Below the pieces are notes generated by a model, which searched no databases, was not told the origin of the DNA, and worked only from the letters and a program-made list of their open reading frames with translations. A program made the translations under genes and the position numbers. 64,000 bases of DNA from Gordionus sp. m RMFG-2023 (lineage: Eukaryota > Nematomorpha > Gordioida > Chordodea > Parachordodidae), in contig NC_088777.1 in assembly GCF_954871325.1 (NCBI RefSeq), positions 34,697,366 through 34,761,365 of the forward strand, written 5' to 3'. Below are positions 25,577-37,894 of this stretch, in pieces. The stretch's first letter is position 1, and every line of letters begins with the position of its first letter.

Positions 25577-27307
25577 CAGTGGCGTATCCAGGATTTTCCT
25601 ATAGGGGGGGGGAAATTTTTTGGGGGGCTTTGCCTCCAAACCCCCTTTGGCCAGCTTTTTCCTCACCTTCGGCCGGGTCATATCTTTGATCTATTCTTTT
25701 AAATTATTCATAATTCAATAATAATTATATTAATATTTTTAACTTTTATTTGAATTTTGGTTCCTTTTATAAATTAATTATTTAAGAAATTTTTTTTTTT
25801 AATTTTTAAATTTAACATTTATTAATAAAGAAAAATTAAATCTGACAAAATGATAGTATTAAAATAAAATCATGTCCAAAACATAATTCTAGAAAATTAA
25901 AGAAATTTAACAAACAAGGACTTCATAATACAAAGTATAATAATAGATATAATAGAAATATAATAAATGCAAATGATTATATGAAGAAGAAGGGGGGGGG
26001 GGGGTTTAAATAACTTAGGGAAGAAGAAGAAAATCTAGATTAATCGGCTTCGGGGAATGAACCTATGGCGTGTAAAATTAGATTTTATAATCTGAATTCC
26101 TATGCATTGACGTAAGTAGTCGCTTTCTTTTGGGTCTCCTGATTACTAATTCGCGCTTATGAATATAAGAAGAAATAAAAGTTATAACCCAATTTTTATT
26201 TTAAGTTAGGTATATTATAGATAAATATTTTTTAAAAAATATAAAATTGAAATAAAGTTTAGTGTCAATTTTTTTTTTTATAAAGAGGCTTTAAAAACTA
26301 GCCTCATCTTAAATTCTCATATAATATAAATATAAAAATTTTTTGATTGAAAATTCTAATTGTAGTGTGTATAAAATATTGACTAGAAAATTTTTTAAGG
26401 AACAAGTTTTTATAACTTATTAAACATAATATTATATAAAAAATTTATTAAATACTAGAATTATAATGCGATTTTTAATTTTCGTGGGAATTTTTCCAAT
26501 TCATCAAGAATTTTCTTTGTCGTTGGAAATAAATCTCTGTGGATATTTAACATAGCTAACCCATTTAGCCGAGAAGTAGTATTTTGTAAATAAGTTTTCA
26601 ACCTTCTCAATTTGAAAAAGGTCCTTTCATTCGTATATGTTGTAATAGGCAAACATGCAAGAATATTAAATACCTTCAAAATATTTGGAAATTAAGCCTC
26701 CTTATACCGATTGAGCGCATCAATAGCATGCTCAGGTAAAATAATAAACGTAGTAAATATTTATATCACAATTCGAATTCACTGATTAAATTGATTTCAG
26801 TATCAACATCATAGGAATAAAATTTTGCTAAATATTTAATTATACCAATAATGGCATCAGAAAGATAATAAAATTTGAAGATTAGACTTGTTTTTTATCT
26901 AAAAACCGTACTTTAATTTGCGATAAAAAAGTATCTAAGAATGGAATGAAATTGGATATTTTATAAGATTTAGTTTGATTCAGCGTCTATATAAATATTA
27001 TGAAATATTCAACTACATTCATTCTTCCTGTCCACATTTTCCTCCAAATCAATAACTTGAACCAAATCGAAATTTGGTTTTTGTAAATTTCTACATAGTA
27101 GTGAGCTATAGGAAAATCATTTATTAATGCAACTAGCAGTAAGGATAAACTCTGCTTGATATTGAAAAATTTTGATGGAGCAGGAGGGAGGGGGTCCGGG
27201 GGTCGGGGTAAAATTTTTTATTATCTTAAAATAATATTTAGAAAAACAGTCAAATTTGCTATGGGGGGTGAAATTTCCCCCTTTCCCCCCCATTGGTTAC
27301 GCGCCTG
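25577..27307 (-). mobile_element. hAT element, CAGTGGCGTA family
   Basis: Ends are CAGTGGCGTATCCAGG on the left and, read inward from the right, CAGGCGCGTAACCAATGGG. The 8-bp target duplication TGATGACC is perfect (25569-25576 and 27308-27315). G-rich runs lie just inside both ends, including 13 G at 25992-26004. The interior keeps only the 3' part of a transposase on the minus strand (26461-26900), so the 1.73-kb element is internally deleted and non-autonomous. It sits inside the unnamed repetitive gene copy and is therefore younger than it. Confidence 0.93.
26461..26900 (-). pseudogene. hAT transposase C-terminal fragment
   Basis: The last 72 residues, ending at 26461, contain LACLPITTYTNERTFFKLRR and then LKTYLQNTTSRLNGLAMLNI and HRDLFP. 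This is the hAT dimerisation domain (usual form L-x-x-x-P-x-(S/T)-x-x-x-ER-x-F-S-x-L-(R/K)-(R/L)-(I/L)-K-(T/S)), closest in style to the ZMYM1/52-kDa-repressor-like clade, where 'RL(N/S)GLA(M/L)L(N/S)I' follows. Upstream DAIIGIIKYLAKFYSYD (about 26800-26850) continues the domain in another frame. Everything N-terminal is gone or unrecognisable. Confidence 0.8.
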
Positions 27308-27550
27308 TGATGACCTATTAACAAATTATAAGGAAATGGGGTGCCGAATGTCCCTCAAAATCCATTTTCTTCATTCCCATAAAGATTTTTCCCGAAAACT
27401 TAGGTGCTATGTCAGAAAAAATGGGGCGAGCGGTTCCATCAACAGATAGAAAATCTCGAAAAGTTTTATCACGGCAAGAATCGTATAAATATGTTGGCGG
27501 ACTATTGCTGGAGTATTTTTTTTGAAGATAAATCATCAACTTCATATTCG
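27308..27550 (+). pseudogene. unnamed repetitive protein family, 3' part
   Basis: It resumes after the hAT insertion with LLTNYKEMGCRMSLKIHFLH and SHKDF, the block expected next in this family. Traces of the following GERFHQ- and MLADYCW-like blocks (about 27420-27515) lie in other frames. Together with 24380-25576 this covers most of the C-terminal two thirds of the family. The target duplication repeats TGATGACC at 27308-27315, so the coding register can be matched across the insertion. Confidence 0.75.
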
Positions 27551-28740
27551 CGAAAATATATTTAGATTTACCATTAAATGTTTTTAAATTCTATAAATTT
27601 TATGTTATTATTTAATTTGTTTTAAATTCAATAAATTTATTGTATATTACAAGTTAAATCCTATATAATAATGAAGGAGGGGGTGGGACAGCGGACCGAT
27701 AAAAGGTTTATTAAAAGTAAAATATGAGATAGGTTAGCTTAGCATAATATATTTATTTAAATATGAGAAATATATTTATTTCATTTAAAATAAATTGTTT
27801 GGAAATCGTACCGTGTGCAGTGTAGCGAAGAGAACGAAAGCCACAATAAATAAATATATGAAATGTATGCTATATTAAAAAAGATTTTAAAGGTAAATTT
27901 AAAAAATATAGGTTGTTTAAAAATTGAGTAAGGATTTTATAAAAAAAAATGTATAATAGGTTTGCTGCAAAAATTAAGATATTATTTTAGTTGTAGGGAT
28001 CATTAGAACCGAAGTTATAAACCTTCAAAAAGTGCTAAAAATGACATTTTTGGCCACTTTAACCTAAAATAAATAAAAAACCTGACGTGCTAGAAAAAAA
28101 CTGACAGCGGATTTAGAATATGCATAGAAAACTGTCTTAAAACCTGTTTATTTTATTTTCTCCCCAAAAATCAAATCGAAATTTGTCACACAGTGTAATT
28201 GGTCAACATAACTGTTGTAATTTTTTTAATGTCAATCAGGATTTTAGTGAATTCTTATTTTCTACATATTTTAAAATCATAATTATATTGACATCATTTT
28301 AGAATTAAATCAATCAAAAATCTAAAATTCCAAAAGTTACCATAATTTACACTTTTAAAATGGATGACTCTACATTTAATAAATCTATAAATAATTTTAG
28401 TATTATAACTGTTGCATGTGCGCATGTGCGCTATTAGATTATTAAATACTTAAATAATTTATGTTTAAAAGTTCAGTTGTATATCTTAAGGCTACAAAAT
28501 ATATATATAAATAAATATATATTTTCATTTGACAATTACTTGTTTTTCTTATATGATAATAACTTGTATTTCTTTCTTTTTAAATTATATAAATAAAATA
28601 CCAATTTACTATAACAATCATTCTAGATTAAATATTCAAGCCTTATAAATTCTCTTTCATTAGCCTATATTACATCCTGTGCGACCATTCTAATAACCAT
28701 TCTTAAATATTCAAGCCTTATAATTAGCATTCTCATTAAT
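27551..28740. other. AT-rich intergenic DNA
   Basis: No gene recognised. The word GTGCGCATGTGCGC near 28420 is a small GC-rich alternating purine/pyrimidine patch. Confidence 0.4.
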
Positions 28741-31110
28741 AACAGTAGATAATAAAAAAACATTTGTGTGGAAGTTATTTGGTTTCTTACATTTAAAAAG
28801 AGATAATAAAACAATTTCCATAAATTCTGACAAATTTTACTGTAATTGTTGCTTAGAAAAGGCTATTATAGATGATGATTCAAATAAGCCCTTTTCACAG
28901 TATTTTTTTAAGTATTATTTTCTCATATTAAGCCAAAATCTTTAATAAATTAAAATATGTTTTGTAAAATATAATCTGTCTATAAAATTCAAAACTTTTC
29001 AATCAGCATTAGCACAGGAAATTTGTTAAAACACTTGACTTCTGATCATAATATTAAAAATGATACTTCATCAAAATCGCAAGATTTAGAATAATATTTT
29101 GTATAAAACCAAAAATCCTTACAAATTTTAAAACCTCTAAGCTTCTAGCAAAAAACTATGTGTTATTGTTGTGTTGACTTATTACCTTTTCAATCAATTG
29201 ATTATATAAGAATGAAAGATTTTTTGAAGGTATCAAATTTATAAAAAAAATTGGTATATTATTTATAATATTATACAATAATTAAAACTCCCATTATTAT
29301 TAAACAAGAACCTTTTAAGACCTACCTCTATGCCTTTTTTGTTCTATTGAAATAGCATTGGCTTCCGAAGAAGGTTTACAATAGTTAAATTTCATAGCCA
29401 TGCCAACAATATGATTACACATAAATTTAAATAATATTGGATAATTGCATATTTATTTGTTCTAATCATCTCTGTTTTGGGTAGCTCTACAACCCAGAAT
29501 TAAATTTTAACAATTTATTTCTTCTTGATAAATTTTCCGTAATTTGTTGTATAATATAAATTAAACATATAATTATTTTTTGTTATAAATTTTAAAATAC
29601 ATATTTTAGAAATATCTAGTTATCAATTCTAATTCTGATTTGTCAGACAGAACACTAAGCCGTAATGCTCTTAATGATGTTTACTTATCAATGAAAACTT
29701 ATGTATAAGAACGAATTAACTTAGGGCCAAAATTTTGCTCACTTACATTTGATATGTGGACAGATCAATACAGAAGAAGAAACTATATTTACATTTACCC
29801 TTCATTTAATAAATGATAATTTTGAAATGATTTACTTTACTTTAGCAACTCATTATATAACCCAAAAACAAACAGGTGAGATTATTCTAACTGAGATTGA
29901 TAAAATAGAAGAGGAATTTAATTTAAAAAAGAAAAAAATACAAATGGTCACAGATGCTGGGCCTAATGTTAAAAAGGGTGTTCTATTAGGTGAAAATAAA
30001 CACCACTTATGTTTGGGTCATGGTTTACACAATCTGGTTAAAGTTGATGGTATTAAAAAGGTACCCTTTGTTGAAAATCTTATCAAAAGAATTAGAGAAA
30101 TTATCTGCTCTAAGATATAAAACTGCAGAGGTTAAATTTGAATTCGAGGCAGATCAAATATACCTAGGTACAATAGATCTAACATCAGACATGTTAGATC
30201 TTAATAGCACTGATCCATATCCAGTTACCTGTTTCAAATTGGGAATTCCAATGATAATAATAACAATAATTCCACGCATATGAAAACCTTAAAGTTAAAT
30301 GTCCCAACACGTTGGCATAGTATATTAATTATGCTAGAAAGCATAATGGATTAAATAAGAATTTAATTTATAATGTTTTGAAAAGAATTGTAAAACCCTT
30401 TCTCAAATTATCAAACTATGAATCTGATCTGGTAGAAGAACTATTAGTATTTCTTTCAAAATTTAAAGAAACATCGAATTTCTTTCAGCACAAAAAGGGC
30501 CTACGTTAAACTTGCGTTACTTTTTAGAAGTGAAATTGCTGAAATTATTTCACTTAAGAAAAATATGCTTAAAAAAACTTGCGTTACGATTTCCAGTTTG
30601 TGATCTGCAAGTAATAATATATAAGTATATTCATTTATTGAATTTATACTTTATTTAAAAAATTATCCAGGTATTGGCTTCTCTTTTAGATCCAAGATTT
30701 CAAAAATTGACAATTGTGTCAAAGTATATAATAGAGCAAAATTGTTCAGCTTCGTATTCTATAATAAAATATCTTAAACTTATAGAGAATGATGATATTC
30801 AGGTAGTAAATATAGCTATTGAGGATCAAGAGGAACTATTAAATTCAAGTTGAGAACAAGAATGCCTTATTCATCTTGAAAAACGACATTCACAAGATAT
30901 GGATGTTCTAAATTTTTGGAAAGAAATAAGAGTGAACTTCCCAATCTTTCCAGGCTCGCCAAAAAAATTCTTTATATTATGGTGACTAGCACACCCAGTG
31001 AAAAAAAATTTTCTAGCTGGGTTGAGTTGAATTCAAGGAGATCATCATTATGTCCCGAAAATTTAAATAAAATAATTTTTATACATGATAATTATAAAAT
31101 TATGAAATAG
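28740..31110 (+). pseudogene. hAT transposase, BED finger to dimerisation domain, decayed
   Basis: The whole hAT layout is visible in pieces: BED-type start TFVWKLFGF (28760) with CNCC (about 28848) and a second half STGNLLKHLTSDHN (about 29015-29060); TFDMWTDQ (about 29727) opening the catalytic region; HYITQKQTGEII; VTDAGPNVKKG (29946) with the second acidic residue; LCLGHGLHNLV (30007); VPTRWHS (about 30300); LASLLDPRFQKL (about 30673); and the C-terminal LPNLSRLAKKILYIMVTSTP followed by SEKKFSSW (30930-31025). The reading frame changes several times (for example near 29770 and 30110) and stops interrupt it. Terminal inverted repeats were not found. Full hAT transposases are 600-700 residues, which fits the span if small introns or insertions are allowed. 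Confidence 0.88.
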
Positions 31111-31237
31111 ATTTTGGATTTATAATGAGTTTTATCTTTAAAGATTAAAAAATATGCCGAGATATCTGTAGTGTAGTGTATATTTTATTATTTTAAAAAA
31201 AATTATTAAGCAATTAAAAAAAAGAAGTTTTTATAAC

Positions 31238-31343
31238 TGCGCCGATTTATGCCGCTTTTGCTGACGGTAGCTAAAAGTGGGCGGATCACCGGTCATCGAT
31301 AAGATTTTTGAAAATGGCGCCGGCCGCCGATATTGTCGGCGCA
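31238..31343. repeat. GC-rich inverted-repeat island
   Basis: TGCGCCGA (31238-31245) and TCGGCGCA (31336-31343) are perfect terminal inverted repeats of a 106-bp GC-rich island that also contains GGCGCCGGCCGCCGA. It looks like a tiny MITE or hairpin element, but no target duplication is evident. Confidence 0.5.
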
Positions 31344-32083
31344 CAAGGTTACATATATCTATTATTGTCCTTCTTATAATATTGAAGTGATTAACTAACT
31401 TTAGGCTTGTAGCCAAGGGGGAATAGCCAAGGGGGAACGAGACATCCCTTCTTGGAAAATTTGAATTTTTTAAAAAAATATCATTTTAACCTTAAAAATG
31501 CCCCCCCCCCCCCACACACAATCTAAGCATCATAATAATCATATTTATATTTTAAATTATATTTCAAATATTATTCGTTCAAATTAATATACGTATAAGC
31601 GAATTGAATAATAAATATTATTCTTATATTCGAATAAATTAAATTTTGAATTCCATTCCTAAAATCGGAGCATTATATCATCAATTAGTTTATCCAAGTA
31701 GTCTTTACATTATAATTATGACCAATTAATTATAATTAATAAATTACAAAACCTAAATAAACCTGTTAATATATTGCAATTAAATGCAAATTTTAAAAAT
31801 ATTCATATCCTTAACCTCCTTACAACCTCATTAAATGTATGACAAATTGGTTTCTAAGAGCAAGAGGATAATTTTTGATACAATTTCTATTATGAATGAA
31901 GAAAATAAAATTAAAACCTTATTATTATATAACCATTCAAGAACTAGAAGGTTACATTTTTTTTCATAATCCTAATTAATTTTTATAATAATTGTGTTAT
32001 ATTTTTTATGAATAATTAAAATTGAAGGTATTTATAAATTAGTCTCTTTTTTGTTATAAAGGATTTGTTCCTTGGATCGCAAT
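31344..32083. other. AT-rich intergenic DNA with C13 run
   Basis: A tandem pair of AGCCAAGGGGGAA lies near 31413-31437 and a 13-C run followed by ACACACA lies at 31501-31513. No gene was seen. Confidence 0.5.
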
Positions 32084-33231
32084 TAGAGGTCTGGAATGGG
32101 GGAGTTTTCTACAAGCCCGCCAGTACTATATTTTTAAAAGAATTAGCCTGTCCAACCGTCCATATAAAAATATACCCGCCGCCATTTAGTCTAAAATTCT
32201 TTACCCGCCCGCCAATTATTTATAAAAAAATTTTAACCCACACCACCCATATAAAGTTTAAATAAGCTTATTCTTTCAGTTTTTTTATGTATCTAATAAA
32301 AAAATAATTTAGTTGTAGCGCCACATCCCTACAAAAAAGTTTTATAATTTAGGAACTTGTCATATTGAATATAAAAAAAATATTCAATTTAAATTAACGG
32401 GTAAGAAAATTATTGATCTAATAAAATATTTATGTAATAATATAAAATTCATATTTATTGATACTAAAAACCTTCCAGCAATGCTAGTTCCTCGATTAGA
32501 AGAATCACTGGTTGCTGGAATTGCCAGTATTTTTTAATTAATCTTGATAGCTTTGATAAATCTTTTTCTTGTCGTTTGCATCAAACAGGATATCCGTTTA
32601 AAATATATCCTCTACTTAAGTGAGATATTAAAATAAAAAGTGAAATAATAAAAAAAGTAATATAAATCAATTTTTATAAATTGTAAATTTAAACTAAACT
32701 AAGTAGCCTAAAATCTTGCTAAATTATACAAAAACTCGTTACTTTAAGATTTAAATATTTTATTATGTCATTAGGTAATGGTATCATCTGTACTGTAACT
32801 TCCCATCTGTTGTTTAATTTTGACCTGGATGCTATCTATTTTAAACATTGCGTTTACAATTTAAGAATCTTTAATTGAATTCTTTTTGCTTTTAGGAAAA
32901 CGGGTAAAATCAGATTTTTACCACGTAGATGCATATTCTTCTATGCAAATCAAATCCAACATGTTTTCGATATTTTTTTCCGACGACGACATCCTCAGTT
33001 ATCGGTACTTTGGTATTAAAAAATGCTAAAATTTCAGGGAGCATATTTTTTTTAATGGTTATTTAAACGATTTTAAATAATAAATAAAATTTGTAAATTT
33101 TATAACCCGCCCACCCATAGTTTAAATATTCGTTTTAACCTGCTCACCCACCTGTCCGTTCTTTATATAATTTTTACCCGCTTGCTTGTCCGCTCCTTTA
33201 AATAAGCGGGTGAGCCCAATGCAGACCTCTA
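32084..33231 (-). mobile_element. hAT element, TAGAGGTCTGCAATGGG family (non-autonomous)
   Basis: Left end TAGAGGTCTGGAATGGG and, inward from the right, TAGAGGTCTGCATTGGG form a 17-bp TIR with two mismatches. The 8-bp target duplication ATCGCAAT is perfect (32076-32083, 33232-33239). Subterminal regions are rich in CCCGCC/CCCACC words on both sides. The interior retains a minus-strand hAT dimerisation fragment (about 32470-32535) reading LAIPATSDSSNR, but no intact transposase. Confidence 0.93.
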
Positions 33232-33945
33232 ATCGCAATCCCTTTTTCGAAAAGCAAAAAATCAGCATCGGGATTCCATCTTTTAAAAGAATCGTAATCC
33301 TGTAGTCCCCTCCTATCAAATTAAAAAAATTTCACATATACCTCTAGTCCTATAACAATTCTTATCATGAATCTCTCCTTGTTCAAACCTATGAGGTGTA
33401 ACCTGAAGAAATCAGATTATACTGTTTCCCGATTTTTATTTTCGGTAATGTTAACTTAAATTTTTAGTATATACTGTTTTTATTTTTTGTTTATTCAGAA
33501 AGTTATTTAGAACTTTTAAAGCTAATAAAAATGAATATATAATAAAATAAAAAATATTTCAAATCAAATCCCAAGTATTCTTTAAATTATCCTTAAAATT
33601 TATTTGTATTAAAATTATAAAATTCGTTTCTTTAATTAAATAGCTAGACTTCGTTTGAATTAGAATAATGTTTTTATATATAAATTTTTGATATTAATAA
33701 ATGTTTTTTATATTTTTAAAAGGGCAAAATATATTGGAGAATTTTGATTTTTTTTTTATTGAATTGTTCGATATTAGCATACACATACAGTATAGGATTT
33801 TTAATAATATTTATTATATTATTACAATTAAAGTTTAATATCATTTTTTTTTCTTCAAATTACAAAATATATTTTTTATGGTTTAAAGATACTCTTCTAT
33901 CACAACAATAATTATTTTTAAAGGATTCTGTGCAATTCCCTCTCG
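33232..33945. other. AT-rich intergenic DNA
   Basis: No gene or repeat recognised. The final ten bases (33936-33945, TTCCCTCTCG) are the left target duplication of the foldback element. Confidence 0.4.
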
Positions 33946-34728
33946 TATCAGGTCAATTCAGCGAAACTTATCGCGAAACACTTTTTCGCGATACTTTTAT
34001 CGCGAATGTCGTCTATCGCGAAAAGTTTTAATAGCGAAGGTAAAATCGCGAAACCAATTCTGCGAATTTATCTCCGCGAAACATTTATAGCGAAGACAAT
34101 TTTGCGAAGCCATTGTCGCGAATTTATTTCCGCGAAACCTTAACCGCGAATTTATTAAAGCGAATATATTTTAGCGAAACATTTTACGCGAACCCTTTAT
34201 AGCGAATTTTTTATCGCGAATATGTTTGCGCGAAGTCATTATCGCGAGCGCATTACCGCGAAACAATAAATATATTACGAATGCATTTATTTAAAAGATA
34301 ACAACATTTTATTTATTATTTGATGTTTTTTAATAAAAAATGATATGCTACTATTGTAATATTATTTTTGTTACAATTTATTAGTGATTTTCACGCCCAA
34401 GATTTTAAGTAAAATTCTTGAAGTTTAAATAGATTTTTGAACATATTTTGAAAAAAATTTTAAATCTTCTTTGTAAATATATTTTTTTTGAGGAATTCTT
34501 TTGTGAAATTTATTATAAATATACAATTTTTAAGTGAATATAATTTTTTTTATCATTTTTATAAAATTATCTTTCTTGGGTTTTCTAAATATTTTTTTTT
34601 TAAATTTTATATTCAACTTATTTATGTTTTATATGATCTTTTTAAGGAAAATAATTTAATGTGACAATTGTCATATTCGTTATTTCTTAAGATTTTTGAA
34701 ATTTATTGACTCAAAAGAGTAAAAATAT

Positions 34729-35578
34729 CAGGGATCCAAACCGAAACGAATATCGGTTCGGTTCAGGTTCAGGCTCGGATAAAAATAATGGTTCAAGGTT
34801 CAGGTTCGGTTCGCCTAAAATAAAAATATCGGTTCGGTTCGAACCTCTAAAAGTTTAAACATTTTTGTATTCAAACCTACATTAAAATTGTGTATAAGGA
34901 AAATTTTTTTTAATTTCATAATTAAAATAAAAACCTTCATTTTTATTAATTGCACATTATAAAATAATATTATTTATAAATATAACAAATAAATATATCA
35001 TAATTTTAATATGAAAAATTACTTAAATTTTTTTTATTAAGCTGCACAATTAATATATTTTCAAAATTCGTCTCACTCAAATTACATCTATAAGGAGATA
35101 ATTTAAATTTATTTATTGGAAAACATCCTCCCACACTAACTTGGGTAGCTGGTATTGCCAGTATGATATCAGATTTGATGTGTCATTTATAAAACTATAT
35201 GTAAAAATTTATATATTAGATTTAATTTTTTTCTAGGCATTATAATTTATAAGCTTAAAATATTTAAAAAATATTGTAAAATGGCAATATGCTAAAGTTT
35301 ATAAAAATTATGACTGACGTTTATCAATCAAATGTGGTTGATAATAATTTTTAAAACAATTAGAATATAATTAATATTTTTGCAATATACTAGTAAAAAC
35401 TTACACATTATTTTATAAGCATAAAATAATGAGACTCGAACCGGTTCAGAGGCATTTTAGCGGTTCGGTTCAGGTTCGGCTAGAAATTTTTTAGAGGTTT
35501 AGGTTCGGTTTAGGTTCGATAAAAAATACCGGTTTTTAGCGGTTTAACGGTTCGGTTCAGGTTCGGTTTGGATCCCTG
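34729..35578 (-). mobile_element. hAT element, CAGGGATCCAAACCGAA family
   Basis: TIRs are CAGGGATCCAAACCGAA on both ends; the inverted similarity extends about 120 bp through GGTTCGGTTC-type words. The 8-bp target duplication AAAAATAT is perfect (34721-34728, 35579-35586). The interior still encodes, on the minus strand near 35085-35170, LAIPATQVSVGGCF, a worn hAT dimerisation motif (usual LAIPATSxSSER). At 850 bp it is non-autonomous. It sits in the left arm of the foldback element and is younger than it. Confidence 0.95.
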
Positions 35579-35619
35579 AAAAATATCATTTATATTGTAA
35601 AGATGTTAAATTATAAATT

Positions 35620-37590
35620 TAATAAAGATGTTCCTTGGAAATATAGCAATTTTATTATCATAATCGGTATTTTTAAACATATTAGATTTTTTAACGCTAA
35701 TGGGCTATATGTATTTTTAACATGTTTAATTATAATTTCAATTAGGATGTACCATATAAAAGCGACAATTGTCATAATCATTATTTTTAAAGTTTATTTA
35801 GAATTTTTTGACGTAAATGGGCAAAAATATAAGTTATTATATGTTAAAATAAAATTTCAGTGAAGATATACCATAGATATAAGTTACAATTTTCATAATC
35901 GTTGTTTATAAAGTTTTTTGAATTTTTTTGTTGCAAATGGGTAAAAATATAGATTGTAAACATGGTAAATTAAAATTTCATGAAGATCTACCATTGAAAA
36001 GTGACAATTGTCATAATCGTTATTTTTAAAGTTTTTTGAATTTTTTTGATCAAAATCCGTTAAAATATAAGTATTGCTAGTATGTTTAAATAAAACTTCA
36101 GTGAAGATGCACCCTAGATAAGTGACAATTATCATAATCATTATTTTTAAACTTTTTTAAATTTTTTTAACGTAAATTGGTAAAAATATAGATTGTAAAC
36201 ATGTTAAATTAAAATTTCATGAAGATGTACCATAGAAAAGTGACAATTGTCATAATCGTTATTTTAAAACCTTTTTGAATTTTTTTGACGTAAATGGGCT
36301 AAAGTAAGTTTTGCTAACATGTTTAAATAAAATTAGTGAAGATGTACCATAGATAAGTTACAATTGTCATAATCGTTGTTATTTTGAATTTTTTTGTTGT
36401 AAATGAGTAAAAATATAAATTGTAAACATGCTAAATTAAAATTTCATGAAGATGTACCATTGAAAAGTGACAATTGTCAAAATCGTTATTTTTAAAGTTT
36501 TTTGAATTTTTTTGACCAAAATGAGTTAGAATAAATATTGGTAGCATGTAATAAAACTTCAGTGAAGATGTACCCTAGATAAGTGACAATTACTATAATC
36601 ATTATTTTTAAACTTTTTTTGACGCAAATGGGCCAAAATAAGTGTTGAATAATACTTCAGTGATGATGTACCCTAGATAAGTGACAATTGTCCTAATTGT
36701 TATTTTTAAAGTATTTTGTATTTTTTTAACGCAAATGGATAAAAATATAGATTATAAACATGTTAAATTATAATTTCATGAAGATGTACCATAAGAAAGT
36801 GACAAATGTCATAATCGTTATTTTATAACTTTTTTAAATTTTTTTGACTGAAATGGGCTAAAATAAATATTGCGAACATGTTTAAATAAAACTTCAGTGA
36901 AGATGTACCCTAGATAAGTGACAATTATCATAATCATTATTTTAAAACTTTTTTAAATTTTTTTAACGTAAATCAATAAAAATATAGATTGTAAACATGT
37001 TAAATTAAAATTTCATGAAGATGTACCATAGAAAAGTGACAATAGTCATAATCGTTATTTTATAACTTTTTGAATTTTTTTGACTTAAATGGGCTAAAAT
37101 AAGCATTGCAAACATGTTTAAATAAAATTTCAGTGTAGATGTACCCCAGATAAGTGACAATTGTCATAATCGTTATTTTTAAAGTTTTTTGAATTTTTTT
37201 GACGTAAAGGGGTAAAAATATAGATTGTAGTCATGTTAAATTAAAATTTCATAAGGATGCAATATATAAAAGTGACAATTGTCATAATCGTTATTTTTAA
37301 AATTATTTGAATTTTTTAGACGCAAATGGGCAAAAATATAAATTGCTTACATGTTAAAATAAAATTTCAGTGAAGATGTACCATAGATAAGTTACAATTG
37401 TCATAATCGTTGTTAATAAGGTTTTTTTGAATTTTTTTTATTGCAAATGGGTAAAAATATAGATTGTAAACATGCTAAATTAAAATTTCATGAAGATATA
37501 CCATTGAAAAGTGACAATTTTTATAATCGTTATTTTTAAAGTTCATTGATGTAAATGGGTTAAAATATAGATTGTAATCCATTTTAACCA
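35620..37590. repeat. 118-bp tandem array, left arm (about 17 units)
   Basis: A unit of about 118 bp recurs head to tail about 17 times, marked by GTGACAATTGTCATAATCG, then TTTTTAAAGTTTTTTGAATT, GTAAATGGG, AACATG(T)TTAAAT and GAAGATGTACCATAG. Each unit carries the perfect palindrome GACAATTGTC or a close variant. Some units start with CTTCAGTGAAG and others with ATTTCATGAAG, so a higher-order alternation is likely. Short open frames here are by-products of the periodicity. Confidence 0.95.
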
Positions 37591-37890
37591 TAATAAAATC
37601 TTAACATTAAATATTTAGGATTGATTGTATCATATTACTAAATAATATTCATATGGTTTTTAGTTCTTTCTATAAAAATCCTACCCTGAATTCAGACTCA
37701 GCACTATTTTGCCACTAGTATACAAAAATATTTGTTAACTGTGATAGCAAAGTTATACATTTTTATAATGTAGAATTAAAATTTATTAATTAAAGGAATA
37801 AGATTGTGAATTCATATCTTAAAAATTTAGAATTTAACATAGGTTACAACTATCTTTAAAAATCACTTTGCATATTTTAATCAAATTTTA
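37591..37890. other. foldback centre (unique spacer)
   Basis: The roughly 300 bp between the two inverted arrays has no 118-bp units and no coding pattern. It is the loop of the foldback. Confidence 0.6.
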
Positions 37891-37894
37891 AGCA

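Noticed and set aside
33950-34270. GCGAA arrays as a CRISPR-like array
   Set aside because: Units are short, irregular and without unique spacers of fixed length; inverted partners and target duplication show a transposon end.
35603-36141. Open frames of 80-90 residues on both strands
   Set aside because: They lie in the 118-bp tandem array and reflect its periodicity and low stop density, not coding constraint.
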